Shown here: one piece after another, positions 34,366-45,350 of the stretch | Numbering within the stretch: the stretch's first letter is position 1 | Layout of the letters: each line of letters begins with the position of its first letter | DNA from: Capra hircus | Lineage: Eukaryota > Chordata > Mammalia > Artiodactyla > Bovidae | DNA length: 64,000 bases | Reading direction: 5' to 3' | Assembly (NCBI RefSeq): GCF_001704415.2 | Contig: NC_030811.1 | Coordinates: 4,436,501 to 4,500,500 of the forward strand | Translations under genes and position numbers: made by a program | The notes under the pieces: model-generated | Databases searched by the model: none | Seen by the model: the letters and a program-made list of their open reading frames with translations, nothing else | What the model was told of the DNA's origin: nothing

Positions 34366-35760
34366 GTGAAAGTGCTGCACTCCATATGCCAGCAAATTTG
34401 GAAAACTCAGCAGTGGCCACAGGACTGGAAAAGGTCAGTTTTCATTCCAATCCCAAAGGAAGGCAATGCCAAAGAATGCTCAAACTACCACACAATTGCA
34501 CTCATCTCACATGCTAGTAAAGTAATGCTCAAATTCTCCAAGCCAGGCTTCAGCAATGTGAACCATGAACTCCCTGATGTTCAAGCTGGTTTTAGAAAAG
34601 GCAGAGGAACCAGAGATGAAATTGCCAACATCTGCCGGATCATGGAAAAAGCAAGAGAGTTCCAGAAAAACATCTACTTCTGCTTTATTGACTATGCCAA
34701 AGCCTTTGACTGTGTGGATCACAAGAAACTATGGAAAATTCTGAAAGAGATGGGAATACCAGACCACCTGACCTGCCTCTTGAGAAATCTGTATGCAGGT
34801 CAGGAAGCAACAGTTAGAACTGGACATGGAACAACAGACCGGTTCCAAGTAGGAAAAGGAGTGCATCAAGGCTGTATATTGTCACCCTGCTTCTTTAACT
34901 TCTATGCAGAGTACATCTTGAGAAACGCTGGACTGGAGGAAGCACAAGCTGGAATCAAGATTGCCAGGAGAAATATGAGTAACCTCAGATATGCAGATGA
35001 CACCACCCTTATGGCAGAAAGTGAAAAGGAGCTAAAAAGCCTCTTGATGAAAGTGAAAGAGGAGAGCGAAAAAGTTGGCTTAAAGCTCAACATTCAGAAA
35101 ATGAAGATCATGGAATCTGGTTCCATCACTTCATGGGAAATAGATGGGGAAACAGTGGAAACAGTGTCAGACTTTATTTTTTTGGGCTGCAAAATCACTG
35201 CAGATGGTGACTGCAGCCATGAAATTAAAAGACGCTTACTCCTTGGAAGAAAAGTTATGACCAACCTAGATAGTATATTCAAAAGCAGAGACATTACTTT
35301 GCCAACTAAGGTCCGTCTAGTCAAGGCTATGGTTTTTCCTGTGGTCATGTATGGATGTGAGAGTTGGACTGTGAAGAAGGCTGAGCGCCGAAGAATTGAT
35401 GCTTTTGAACTGTGGTGTTGGAGAAGACTCTTGAGAGTCCCATGGACTGCAAGGAGATCCAACCAGTCTGTTCTGAAGGAGATCAACCCTGGGATTTCTT
35501 TGGAAGGACTGATGCTGAAGCTGAAGCTCCAGTACTTTGGCCACCTCATGCAAAGAGTTGACTCATTGGAAAAGACTTTGATGCTGGGAGGGATTGGGGG
35601 CAGGAGGAGAAGGGGACGACAGAGGATGAGACGGCTGGATGGCATCACGGACTCGATGGACATGAGTCTGAGTGAACTCTGGGAGTTGGTGATGGACAGG
35701 GAGGCCTGGCGTGCTGCGATTCATGGGGTCGCAAAGAGTCGGACGCAACTGAGCGACTGA
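34366..35760 (+). pseudogene. BovB reverse transcriptase ORF, 464 codons open
   Basis: An uninterrupted frame covers RT and the C-terminal domain of the near full-length BovB. Visible are FIDYAKAFD (residues 107-115, first catalytic Asp at 109), GVHQGCILSP (residues 165-174) and YADD (209-212), so all three catalytic aspartates are kept. At residues about 56-65 the text departs from the family: two small deletions that sum to three bases leave roughly ten residues read out of register while the frame is restored. The frame has no endonuclease and its first Met is internal to the original protein, so it is a fossil rather than a gene; it could at most be expressed by chance. Confidence 0.85.
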
Positions 35761-35790
35761 ACTGAACTGAACTGAGGATAGAGCCCTAAA

Positions 35791-36169
35791 TAATACCCTA
35801 ATACTCAGACGATGCCTCATTTCCCAGATTAAAATGCATGTGCTTCCAAATACAAATGTGTAATAACAGAACAAGCTGAATAAATACAGTTTTAAAAAAT
35901 CACCTGGCACTCTGGCTCCTTGGTTAATCTGTCTTTTCTCAGTGCAGTGATGGTGGCTTTTCCTCTGTGGAATTTTCATTTAACAATTACATTCTCTCCA
36001 AGCAATGGAGAAATGGTGGGTGCTCAGAGTTTGTTCTAGGCTCTGGTCACTGGGGCACAGGATTGCAGGCCCCCTCCCAAGGTTGCTGGCATTATGCATC
36101 TCCCATTAGGCTGCAACAACCTGCAACCAGGAGTTCGTGTTGCCCTCATGAGGGTTACATTCTGAATTG
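35791..36169. other. single-copy DNA
   Basis: No gene or repeat recognised. Confidence 0.4.
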
Positions 36170-36290
36170 ATCAAGTGCGGTAATAATGCTGACCTTGGAG
36201 CACCTCTGTGACGATTAGTTTGGATAAACACACTGCATTTGATGATGTTCATAGTAGGACATCATAGGTGCTCAGCAGATGGTAGTTATG
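36170..36290 (+). repeat. MIR SINE 3' fragment
   Basis: The stretch CATAGTAGGACATCATAGGT followed by GCTCAGCAGATGGTAGTTAT resembles the end of MIR, where a 'cacatagtaggtgctcaataaa' type sequence is usual. Low identity. Confidence 0.45.
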
Positions 36291-36625
36291 ACTCTACTGC
36301 TCTTTTCCTAAGACAGAACAAACCTTTTCTTGCTTTGCAACAAAGATTTGTGGCTGGTAACGCAGTTTCAATAGACGGTTAAATCATTGTCTGCGAGCAT
36401 AGATTCAGAGCCCTGACACAAGATGCTGAGTTGGGTCCTGCTTCTGAGAGCCCCAGGGGTCTTGATTCTTCCATCTTTTCACGGAGATGCTGAGTCAGCA
36501 GATTCAGGATGCTAACGCAAAACTCAGAGTCTCCGAAGAGGAGCCACAAGAGGTGAGTGGTCTTCCCAACTTTATGCCCCCGAATCCTCCCTGTGGGGCA
36601 AAGATCCTCGACAGGATGGAGGGGG

Positions 36626-36789
36626 GTGGTGACTTTGACCCCAGTGGACATTTGGCAATGCCTGAAAACATTTTTGTTGTCAAACCCTAGAAAGAGAAGG
36701 AAGGGCTACCAGGATCTAATGGTTGATGGCCAGGACTGCTGGTAACCATCCCCCACAACAGAGAATCGTCCAGCCCAAAACATCAATAG
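36626..36789 (-). mobile_element. MER20-like hAT element, arm A
   Basis: A non-autonomous hAT-Charlie element: GTGGACATTTGGCAATGCC, CATTTTTGTTGTCA, GATCTAATGGTTGATGGCC and CCACAACAGAGAATCGTCCA. It has an internal deletion between GGTAACCATC and CCCACAACAG that is shared with the copy at 37651-37797. It forms part of the inverted duplication described separately. Confidence 0.78.
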
Positions 36790-37114
36790 AGACTGATCAA
36801 AGTGTAACGAGAGGTGGTGTGAAGCCTGTGTGTCTGGCTTATGAGTGGGGTGCACAGTGGAGGCAGAATGTAGGATGGGACTTCTTGTTAAAGAGGGGGA
36901 AACAGGCCCCTTGTCTGAGTCGAGATTGGAGCAGTTGAAGAGAGAGTAGAAGAACCTGGAAAAGGTCAAAAACTAATCTGAGGTCAGCCCCTCCCCCTCT
37001 GCTGCTTTCTCCACATTCCTCAAAAGCTCCAAGAGGCCTCCCGTGGAGGGAGAGAGTGTGGAACTGGGGAAGCTTGCTCTTCATTTTGTTCTCCTTAATC
37101 CATACTTTTCCCCA

Positions 37115-37358
37115 TGAGCTGAAGATCCAGTGCTTGGCCACCTGATGCAAGGAGTCAACTCATTGGAAAAGACCCTGATGCTGGGAAAGATTGAGGCCAA
37201 AAGAAGTGGGTAGCAGAGAAGGGCATGGTTAGACAGCGTCACCGACTCAATGGACATGAATCTGACCAAGCTCCGGAAGACAGGGGAGGACAGGGGAGCC
37301 TGGTGTGCTGCAGCCCATGGCCCGCAAAGAGTTGGACACAACTGCACAACCAAATAAC
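37115..37358 (+). mobile_element. BovB LINE 3' fragment
   Basis: Plus-strand end of BovB (CACTTGGCCACCTGATGC-like start, TCATTGGAAAAGACCCTGAT, CACCGACTCAATGGACATGA, AAAGAGTTGGACACAACTG), inserted in the spacer between the inverted MER20 arms. Confidence 0.9.
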
Positions 37359-37650
37359 AACATAAGCTTGAAAGAATGTTGTGATTTTCTCCTCCTGAAA
37401 GCAACTAAATATGAGAATTATGAAAAGAAAATCTGTTCAAACATGATTCTGATCTCCAAAGAGATATAAAATGCCCACGTTAATAAGGATGATGGTTGAG
37501 TGGCCTGGAAATATTTATGAAGGAGCTCCTGCATCTGTTTGGCTAGTCAAAACAAAGACATGGTTCAAACCAGTTTAAACCTCCACTGTCCACCCCATTC
37601 ATAAGCCAGACACACAGGCTTCATACCATCTCTCGTTACACTTTGATCAG

Positions 37651-37797
37651 TCTCAGAACTATTGATATTTCGGGCTGGAAGATTCTCTGTTGTGGGGGAT
37701 GGTTACCAGCAGTCTTGGCCATCAACCATTAGATGCTGGTAGCCCTTCCTCCTCTTTCTAGGGTTTGACAACAAAAATGTTTTCAGGCATTTCCAAA
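37651..37797 (+). mobile_element. MER20-like hAT element, arm B
   Basis: Reverse-complement partner of the copy in arm A. It carries the same internal deletion and the same private substitutions, and ends abruptly at 37797 where the similarity to arm A stops. Confidence 0.78.
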
Positions 37798-40700
37798 GTT
37801 TAAATAGTAAAGAACTTCAATTGGAAAGTCCACAGGCAGGCTTCAGTCCAGTGGTTCAATTTTGTTCTCAAACCTCTCTCTGCTCTGCCTTTATTTTAAT
37901 GCTGGTTCTCCTCATGGTAGTTACTAGTAGCTCCCAAGGATATAAGCAGGGTATATTACTTAACTAACATCCCAGAAAAGGCTCTGAGGTTTACCCTGAT
38001 GATGTTGTCTTAGGCTGCCTATCCATCCCTGAACCAACCACCAATCACTATGCCAAACCAGAATGAGGTTAACTGATCATTCCTAAAGAATGATCGATCT
38101 CACAAAAAACTCAGGGTCAATAACAGAGGACTGAGTGACCTCTCAAATCTTTGGGATTATTACCCCATGGTATCATTTTTAGAAAGGGAAATGATGGCTG
38201 CTGGGCAGCAAAAAGCTACTCCTGCCAGGTCTGACCGATCGCCAGGTATGTGTGACATCTCTATCGTTGCCCCAGCATGGTGCTCCATGCAGGAGAGAGA
38301 ATACAGGTCTTCTGCAAGACCTGATCAATGGCCACAAAAAGTCAGATTATCTAAATGGTAAGGCTAACACACAGAGGACACTGTGAGAATTACATAAGAA
38401 AGAAGACACAACGTCAGCTAAGTGCCAACTTGCACAGCCCAGATTCAGATGGTAGAAATTCAGAGAAGGACACTCTGACTTCCAAGAGAAGAGACGGAAG
38501 TCGGCCCCTGAAGACGTACAGGATTTGTAGCCCAGGCAGACAGGAGCTTGCCTGCTAAGCAAGACACAGAAGTGAGTGAGATTGGAGACCTGCCTGGCTG
38601 GAGCAGAAACAGACCCTCCACCTCCAGACTGATTTCCCCCACTACCACCTGGCTCCCACCACCCACAGCGACCGCGCCTCCTCATTAATTTTGACAAGCT
38701 CATTTAACGTGAGCAGAAATACCATCTCAGCGGCACGAGCGAGATTTGGGTAGTCAATTTCGTTTATCACTTTTCCCTTCTAGGAGAAGCATTTTACCCA
38801 TCAGTTTTCCTCTTCAAGACCATTCCTCAATCAGCAAGAAAGGGAACCAGTGCTTCCGCTCTGCAGGCTGATGACAAACGAGGGCATTAATTTCCCTGAG
38901 CAGGCGCCTCCGTTTGCAATTTGCCTAACCAGCAGCAGACAAACGCACTGTCATGGAGAGTGTCTTTAGGGATGATAACTAAGCATGATTGGAAATGTTA
39001 ACTCTGCAGATGTAAAAAAGGCAGCTCGGCCATGAAGGACTGCTCCACGTGGACCCATATACTGACTGCAGGCACGGAGCTCAGATCCTTTCCGATTATT
39101 CTGCTTAGTGTAAAGGACAGACAAAAATATGTCCTCTAAGTATCCTCCATACTATCCTTCTCCCCCTCAAGAACACGCAGTGGCTCCCTACTCCCCATTG
39201 GAATACAGGCAGAGGTTTTCAGACGAGATTCAAGGTCATTAGGAATTGCCCACGGCCACATGGAACTGCCTTACCCAAGGTTATTGACCTTGGGGACTTG
39301 TTGGTCAGGGACTTGTTGATGGAGAAACTCGAAGACTGAGCCTCCTTGTCTCAAGCTGGGAGAAACCTGAAGAGCCAGCCCAGCTCCTAGCAGGACTGTC
39401 TGAGGCCTCAGTCACAGCAGCAAGGCAGCCGGCTTCCTTCTGCCAGTCTGCATCCCTCCCTGCGCGGTGAGCGGCCCCGCGTCACCGCAGTCTTCTGCAC
39501 CCTTACTGGTTTGTCAGCTTGATCTGTCCTTACCCACAGTGGTGTGTTAGCACATGTTGCCATTTCTAGCTCCTTGCTGCTTCTGTAATTGTTGCTCCAT
39601 AACAGTGGTTAATTGGCTAATATATATATATAGATAATATACCAATTAATGTAATTACATCATGTCTTTATTACATATTACCTCTGTAGCATTTGAAAAT
39701 GTTCTTGCTTGTCATACTGAATGCTTTCAGGTGTCAGTTCTGCTTTGACACTAGGAAGGTAGCCTGATGCCTCTTGTTGCTTCCATTTCCCTTGCAATCT
39801 CTGTTGCTTGAGTTTTTCCAGCCCTCTCTTTGAGATGAAGCTCCTCCTCTCTTGAATTCCTCAAGAAGCGGTCATGGCACACAGTTCCCCATACGGTTGA
39901 GTGTCTGGAACCATTGGCTATAGTCTTGAGGATTCATAGACAGTCTGATGAAAAATAAAATAAAGAGCCTTTCTCACAGTTTCTTTCACTGAGTTTTTTG
40001 GAAAAAAAAAAAAATCTGCTCCATTGTTGCTTTGTTATTCTTTTAAATGTTGTGTTGAGAATTCTAATTATGGATTAACTCTTTTGTTCTTGCAAGTTAT
40101 TTTCATCTTTTTTACCCGAAAACTTTGAAACGTTTTTCTTTATCTTTGAGGTCTAATAGTTTTACTGGGATATATTGTGAATCTAATCATTCACTCTGTT
40201 TTCTATGGAAACCAGTGAACCCTTTCAGTTATAAATATCAGGTCTCTTTTATATCTGTAAAGTTTTCCAGGTTTACAATTTACATGTTAACTCTGCTCCA
40301 TCGTTTGTTTTCTGTATCTGTGACTTTGGTTATGAACATGTTTCTTCTTTGTTGATCTTCCCAACAAACAAACCTCTTTCTGTTTGATTATTTTTCACTT
40401 CTCCCTTTATCTTATTTTTGCATTGTTTCCTTGCATTTCTTCAATGCCTCTTGTTACTCTCTTCATTTCTTTGCTTTTCTGTCCATTTTTGGTTTTAATG
40501 TTTCATTTCTGATTCAAGAAAGTTCTTCATATTATAAGAGTTGGAAAATCTTTAACTCACTTGGAGCAGGTCTTACAGGTTTGTTTCATAGGTGTCTCTG
40601 AAGAAGTAGCTCCATCAATGGGAATGCGTTATTCTCATTTGTTTATATTTTTGTGGTAACACAACTGAACAGCTGAACTGAACTTGTATAGCCTTACTCA

Positions 40701-41587
40701 GTTCCACAGTATTCATTTTGCATATTTGTGGTGGCTTACAAGATTTCTACTCACGTGGCATGAAGTCGTCTTCTGCCTGCAGAGTCTGGTTTCTTTAATG
40801 CATGAGCTTCTTACTGATGCATGGAGCGGTTCTGCACCCTCTATTTTTCTGTTACTTTTGGTCTTGCAGGACCTTAACTTTTCCTTTCGTTCCTTTTATT
40901 TTTCCCACCCAAACCCCAAAAGTGCCTGTCCCTTGTTCTTTGTCTTTTTCTCAGCAGAAACTATGCTTTTTGAAGACTACTACCTCGAATCACATATATT
41001 TAAGTCTCTTCCCTGTAATCAGTGCTATGCTACCAGCAAAGTTTTCTCCTGTATTTTCACAGTTAGGTTAACTATCATTATGGTTGTGGTTTTAGAATAA
41101 TTTTATACCTGCTGCTCATTCCCCTATTCTCTCTTCTGGACAACATTTTCGTTTTGTTTTATTTTGTTTCTTGAATCAGACTGCCTTTGCCTATGAAGAA
41201 GGTTTGCAAAAGAGCCTGAGAGATCGCTTACTGAGATTTTATTTTTACTTAAAAACGACTTGAAGTTTGTGCCTTCATTGTCTTCTAGTTGTGCCAATGT
41301 CCCAGGCTTTGTGTAATTTTATAGACTCTTCTTTTGTATTGTGGTGAGATGTGCATTTAGGAAGCTACCATTGACCACCCCCCGCCCCCACCCCCACCCC
41401 CAACTACCTGGAAGACACAGCAAGGATTTTTGAGAGATTCTTACCATCTTGACTTAATCTCTGAATTTGCAACTTATTAATTATAAGGCAGGGAATTTTC
41501 AAGGTACTAAATAGCAAAATTCCAAAAGCAGCTGATCAAAACCTTTGCAGGGATTCGGATGAGAGAATAATTTTTGTGTGATATGCA
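37798..41587. other. single-copy, partly T-rich DNA
   Basis: No exon or confident repeat over 3.8 kb. 38660-39050 looks like constrained non-coding sequence (TAATT-containing, few low-complexity runs). 39619-39640 is a TA repeat. 39690-41350 is T-rich with plus-strand frames (40684-41100, 138 codons) that encode hydrophobic nonsense; it may be a very old retroelement antisense strand, but no family could be named. Confidence 0.4.
41378..41401 (-). repeat. C/G tract, G-quadruplex candidate
   Basis: On the plus strand C-runs of 6, 5, 5 and 5 are separated by single bases (G, A, A). The minus strand therefore has four G-runs with one-base loops, a pattern predicted to fold into a very stable quadruplex. 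The plus strand could form an i-motif. Confidence 0.85.
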
Positions 41588-42000
41588 CAGTGGTTAGCAG
41601 GCAGGCTGTGAGGTCACCGGGAAGTGAGCTTGAGTTCTTACCAGCTGCGGGCCTCAGGTCAGGACTTTCAGGCTCATTTTTCAGATCAGGAGGCTGAGGT
41701 CGAGAGTTTATCACACACCCACCTTCACAGAATGTGCACGCATGCTGAGTTGCTTCAGTCATGTCCAACCCTTTGTGACCCTATGGAATGGGGCCCACCA
41801 GGCTCCTGTGTCCATGGGATTCTCCAGGCAAGAATACTGGAGTGGGTTGCTATGCCCTCCTCCAGGGGATCTTCATAGAATACTAATAGCTAAGTGAAAT
41901 AATGCATAAAAAGGGCTTTAGGTAGAGTTTATGGTGCATAGCAAATGTTTATGAAGTGTTAACCATTATTATTAGCAAAATAACAAAAGAAATTAGGAAA
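41588..42000 (+). repeat. MIR SINE split by a Bov-tA
   Basis: 41588-41733 carries the MIR head and core (GGTTAGCAGGCAGGCTGTGA, CTTACCAGCTGCGGGCCTC, TTTTTCAGATCAGGAGGCTG) and 41871-42000 continues with its 3' part (GTGAAATAATGCATAAAAAG, CATAGCAAATGTTTATGAAG, ATTATTATTAG). The order fits one MIR interrupted by the SINE at 41734-41870. Confidence 0.6.
41734..41870 (-). mobile_element. Bov-tA SINE, partial
   Basis: Reverse BovA unit (TGAGTTGCTTCAGTCATGTC to CCTCCAGGGGAT); the tRNA-like head is missing. Target duplication CTTCACAGAAT (41723-41733) and CTTCATAGAAT (41871-41881), one mismatch. Confidence 0.93.
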
Positions 42001-43820
42001 GCCTTTATAGATGATAAGCACTTAATTTGTACATTAAAGTTTAAGTGCTAATGGTGGAGAGAAATTCCTGGGAGAATTATAACTTGAACAAAGATGCAGT
42101 AACAACCCTTGAACTTGAAATACTGGCAAAAAAAAAAAAAAAAGTGGTGAGAGAGACATAGAATTTCAGGAAAATGAAACAACCTTCTCTCCCCATCTGA
42201 AGATTTCCACAGAAAATCAGTAGTAGATAAGATTAGATTGATTTGAAGATCTGAGTATGGAGCCAATTGAATGAGCCTGAGGACTTGGGGGTTTACTTAA
42301 TTCAATGTTTCTGGAGAAACTGATCCAAATAGCATTTATCATGTGCTGTGGTAAAAGCATGTTCTGAGTCTATATACAGTTGGGAAAGTTGATTGAACTA
42401 CACTAAACTCGTTTCTTTATGCCAGAAACATGCTCTGAGTTTTAATATATTGGTTTGCATCATGAATCTTCAAAGTGATGACACAGTGTTGAGCAAAGTT
42501 TCTCACATTTGAGTATAGTTTGTGACCCTTTTAATAAAAATAAAATAAAGGGCTCAGATCCCCGTTTGAGTAGCACCGAAAGAGGATTCAAGTCAGCCTG
42601 GAAGCTGGCTCTGCTGAGGGACTCTCCTGGATCACTGATCACCGCTCTTCACTCAGGACAGACTGGAGGAATGACGTGAAACCTCGTTATAGGGGAAACT
42701 GCTTGATCTAGCTCACCTCATTTCCATGTGCAGCGTGTTAGCTATGTTTCTGCTCCTGTAGAGTGAGCTCTGCAGATAGAAGACATTGGTGACTCATCTG
42801 CTGTCTATAAGAGTCCTCGGTTGCTGGGCCATGCAGGTTTGCATTTGCTGGCCGTGTCCACACCATCCACACACTTTTAGCGGTTTCTTGCTTTTCCCAG
42901 CCCATGCTTTATCGTGCGCCTCTCTTCCAGGAGACAGGGCTAGCACCTGCGTTCTCTGGACCCTGAAGGAGGAATGGATGCTGACTCCAGACGGCCTGCA
43001 CCTCCTGCCCCTTCATCTTCTGTGATACCTGCACCCATCATTAAAACATCTTCATACCTCACCAACTTCGGATACACCTAAGTTTCTGCATTCCTGGAGG
43101 AGTCTATCATGAAGCAGTCGTATTTCTTCAAAGAAAAACCAACAGTATGAACATTTGAGCATGTGTAATCTTCCAGTGGCTGTTTTAGAAATGGTTTCAA
43201 ACCAAAATTGAGCAGAGCTCCCCCAGATGTCTGTGGAGTGTGCTATTTTCCAAGGCCCAGCTTTTCCACATCTATATCTCTGTTAGCTGAGGGGCATGTG
43301 ACCTTTTGCCTCAAGAGGCGGTTCTCAGAACCTACAGAAAGAGCTCACATTGTCTTCCCCAAAGCTTGCAATGTGTCAGTCCTGATTGAAATTGTGGGCT
43401 GGTCCTCGTCCGGCCTGACCAACAGAGCCTGGGTTGGAGCTACAGGAATCACCTCCTCTCTCTAGGAAGAAGTCTGGGTCTCTTGCACACCCAGAGTCTG
43501 ATAGAAGGGTCTATGACATCACCACGAGCTGTGAAACCTGTAGAGAGTTTAATGTCATCGGCCAACTTTGGCAAGGTTGCATTCACCCTTTCTTTCCTTG
43601 TCAAGCCCCCTCTCTCTGCAAGGGTCTGGAGATCATTCTGAAATCCTCTTCCAACTCAGTGTCATCGGAGATGACAGGAGGGATTTGAAGATGAGTCATC
43701 TCTGTCTATCTATATTGTAAGAGTATTTCAGATATTGTTTTCAAAAGAATGGGCCTGCTTTCAAGGCTGTAAATGATCACCATCATGCTTGGCCACTTCA
43801 CAAGTAGGTTTGTTGATACT
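42001..43820. other. single-copy DNA
   Basis: No exon or repeat recognised. A 17-base A run lies at about 42127-42143. Frames at 42786-43025, 43208-43465 and 43434-43688 are domainless. Confidence 0.45.
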
Positions 43821-43828
43821 GACTATGG

Positions 43829-44097
43829 ACCTAAGCTAAGTCACTTCAGTCATGTCCGACTCTGTGTGACCCCGTAGACGGCAGCCCACCAAGCTCCCCT
43901 GTCCCTGAGATTCTCCAGGCAAGAACACTGGAGTGGGTTGCCATTTCCTTCTCTGATGAGTGAAAGTGAAAAGTGAAAGTGAAGTCACTCAGTCATGTCC
44001 GACTCTTCACGACCTCATGGACTGTAGCCTACCAGGCTCCTCCGTCCATGGGATTTTCCAGGCAAGAGTACTGGAGTAGGGTGCCATTGCCTTCTCC
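43829..44097 (-). mobile_element. Bov-tA2-type dimeric SINE
   Basis: Two reverse BovA units joined by the linker GAAAGTGAAAAGTGAAAGTG. An 8-bp exact target duplication GACTATGG lies at 43821-43828 and 44098-44105. Confidence 0.95.
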
Positions 44098-44279
44098 GAC
44101 TATGGGCCAGGTGCAGTTATAAGCCGTTGACATGTACCAACGTATTCCTCTATTGCTTGCAATCTGCAAACATTTATGTCTTAAATCATCACCAATATTG
44201 AAATTTTCCAACCACGTCACAAGTGACTTCCATGTGGGCAAAGCAAAAGCCGCTGAGTTAGAGGCTGAGTTTGTGTGTG

Positions 44280-44440
44280 TGTGTTATTGAGGTAAAGAAA
44301 AAGCACAGAATATTAAGTTTACCATCTAACAACTCTAAAGTGTATAAATCAATAGTGTTAAATATATTCACATTGTTGTACAACAGAATCTAGAACTTTT
44401 TTATCTTGCAACATTGAAACTATACCCAACTCCTAAGAAA
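44280..44440 (-). mobile_element. old L1 3' UTR fragment
   Basis: Minus-strand L1M-type text: TATTGAGGTAAAGAAAAAGC, CTCTAAAGTGTATAAATC, ATATTCACATTGTTGTACAA. A short GT repeat precedes it. Confidence 0.75.
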
Positions 44441-44443
44441 ACC

Positions 44444-45350
44444 ATAATTCAAAAAGATATATACACACCAATGTTCACTGCAGCACTATCTACAATGGCC
44501 AGGACATGGAAGCAACATAAATGTTCATCGACAAAGGAATAGATAAAGCAGTTGTGATACATATATGCACTGGAATACTACTCAGCCAGAAAAAAGAATG
44601 AAATAATGCCATTTACAGCAACATGGATGGGCCCAGAGATTGTCATACTGAGTGAAGTAAGTCAGACATAGAAAGGCAAATATCACATGATATTGCTTAT
44701 ATGTGGAATCTTAAAAAATGGTACAAATGAACTTATTCACAAAACAGAAATAAAATCACAGCTGTGAAAACAAACATAGTTACCAAGGGAAGGGGGTCGG
44801 GATAAACTGGGAGATTGGGATTGATATGTATGCACCACTATACATAAAATAGATAACTAATAAGGTCCTACATTGCTGCTGCTGCTGCTGCTGCTAAGCT
44901 GCATCAGCCGTGTCCGACTCAGTGCGACCCCATACACGGCAGCCCACCAGGCTCCCCCATCCCTGGGATTCTCCAGGCAAGAACACTGGAGGGGGTTGCC
45001 ATTTCCTTCTCCAATGCATGAAAGTGAAAAGTGAAAGTGAATTCGCTCAGCCGTGTCCGACTCTTAGCAACCCCATGGACTGCAGCCCACCAGGCTCCTC
45101 CATGGGATTCTCCAGGCAAGAGTCCTGGAGTGGGTCGCCATTGCCTTCTCCGATATATGCACTACTATACATAAAATAGGTAACTAATAAGGACTACATG
45201 ATACTCCATAAAGACCTATGTGGGGAAAGAATCTGAAAAAGACTGCTTGTGTATGACTCACTTTGCTATATATCTGAAAACCAACACAACTTTGCAAATC
45301 AACTAGACTCTGACGGAAATTTTAAAATAAATAAATAAAATAAAATATAA
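44444..45350 (+). mobile_element. L1 3' UTR (artiodactyl), split by a Bov-tA2
   Basis: Plus-strand L1 3' UTR: CACACCAATGTTCACTGCAG, GGAATACTACTCAGCCAGAA, AAGTAAGTCAGACATAGAAA, then after the SINE GGGAAAGAATCTGAAAAAGA, ACTTTGCTATATATCTGAAA and an AAATAAATAAAATAAAATA tail. The SINE at 44873-45151 interrupts it and is flanked by a roughly 47-50-bp direct duplication of L1 sequence. Confidence 0.92.
44873..45151 (-). mobile_element. Bov-tA2-type dimeric SINE with (CTG)n tail
   Basis: Two reverse BovA units with the GTGAAAAGTGAAAGTGAATT linker; the TGCTGCTGCTGCTGCTGCT run at its left edge is the reverse of the AGCAGC tail normal for this subfamily. The flanking repeat is 44823-44872 versus 45152-45198, much longer than usual SINE target duplications. 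Confidence 0.93.

Larger units (their letters stand above)
32559..35774 (+). mobile_element. BovB LINE, near full length, 3.2 kb
   Basis: Plus-strand BovB spanning the 5' UTR, endonuclease, linker, reverse transcriptase, C-terminal region and the GACTGAACTGAACTGAACTG tail. Its 3.2-kb length is that expected of a complete element. Probable target duplications are AGGATAAAGCCCTGAAA (32542-32558) and AGGATAGAGCCCTAAA (35775-35790). The ORF carries a TGG-to-TGA change (32955-32957), a lost base near 33148, further frameshifts around 33240-33420 and 33880-34170, and a stop at 34357-34359, so the copy cannot move by itself. Confidence 0.95.
36651..37797. repeat. inverted duplication, arms 213 and 218 bp
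   Basis: Arm A (36651-36863) and the reverse complement of arm B (37580-37797) align over their full length with about 11 mismatches and one 5-base gap, near 95 percent identity. The arms include most of a MER20-like element plus about 70 bp of neighbouring non-repeat DNA (ACTGATCAAAGTGTAACGAG, AAGCCTGTGTGTCTGGCTTA), so this is a duplicated genomic segment, not two transposon insertions. The 716-bp spacer holds a BovB 3' fragment. Arm A lacks five bases (TTCTG) that arm B keeps in common with MER20. Confidence 0.9.

Noticed and set aside
34366..35760. 464-codon frame as a host gene
   Set aside because: Its sequence is BovB reverse transcriptase and it lies in a complete BovB with tail and probable target duplications.
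36626..37797. Two independent MER20 insertions
   Set aside because: Both share an internal deletion, private changes and flanking non-repeat DNA, so one duplication explains them better.
44873..44897. CTG trinucleotide repeat as an expansion locus
   Set aside because: The run is the reverse of the AGCAGC tail that belongs to the Bov-tA2 subfamily and recurs at the ends of other copies.
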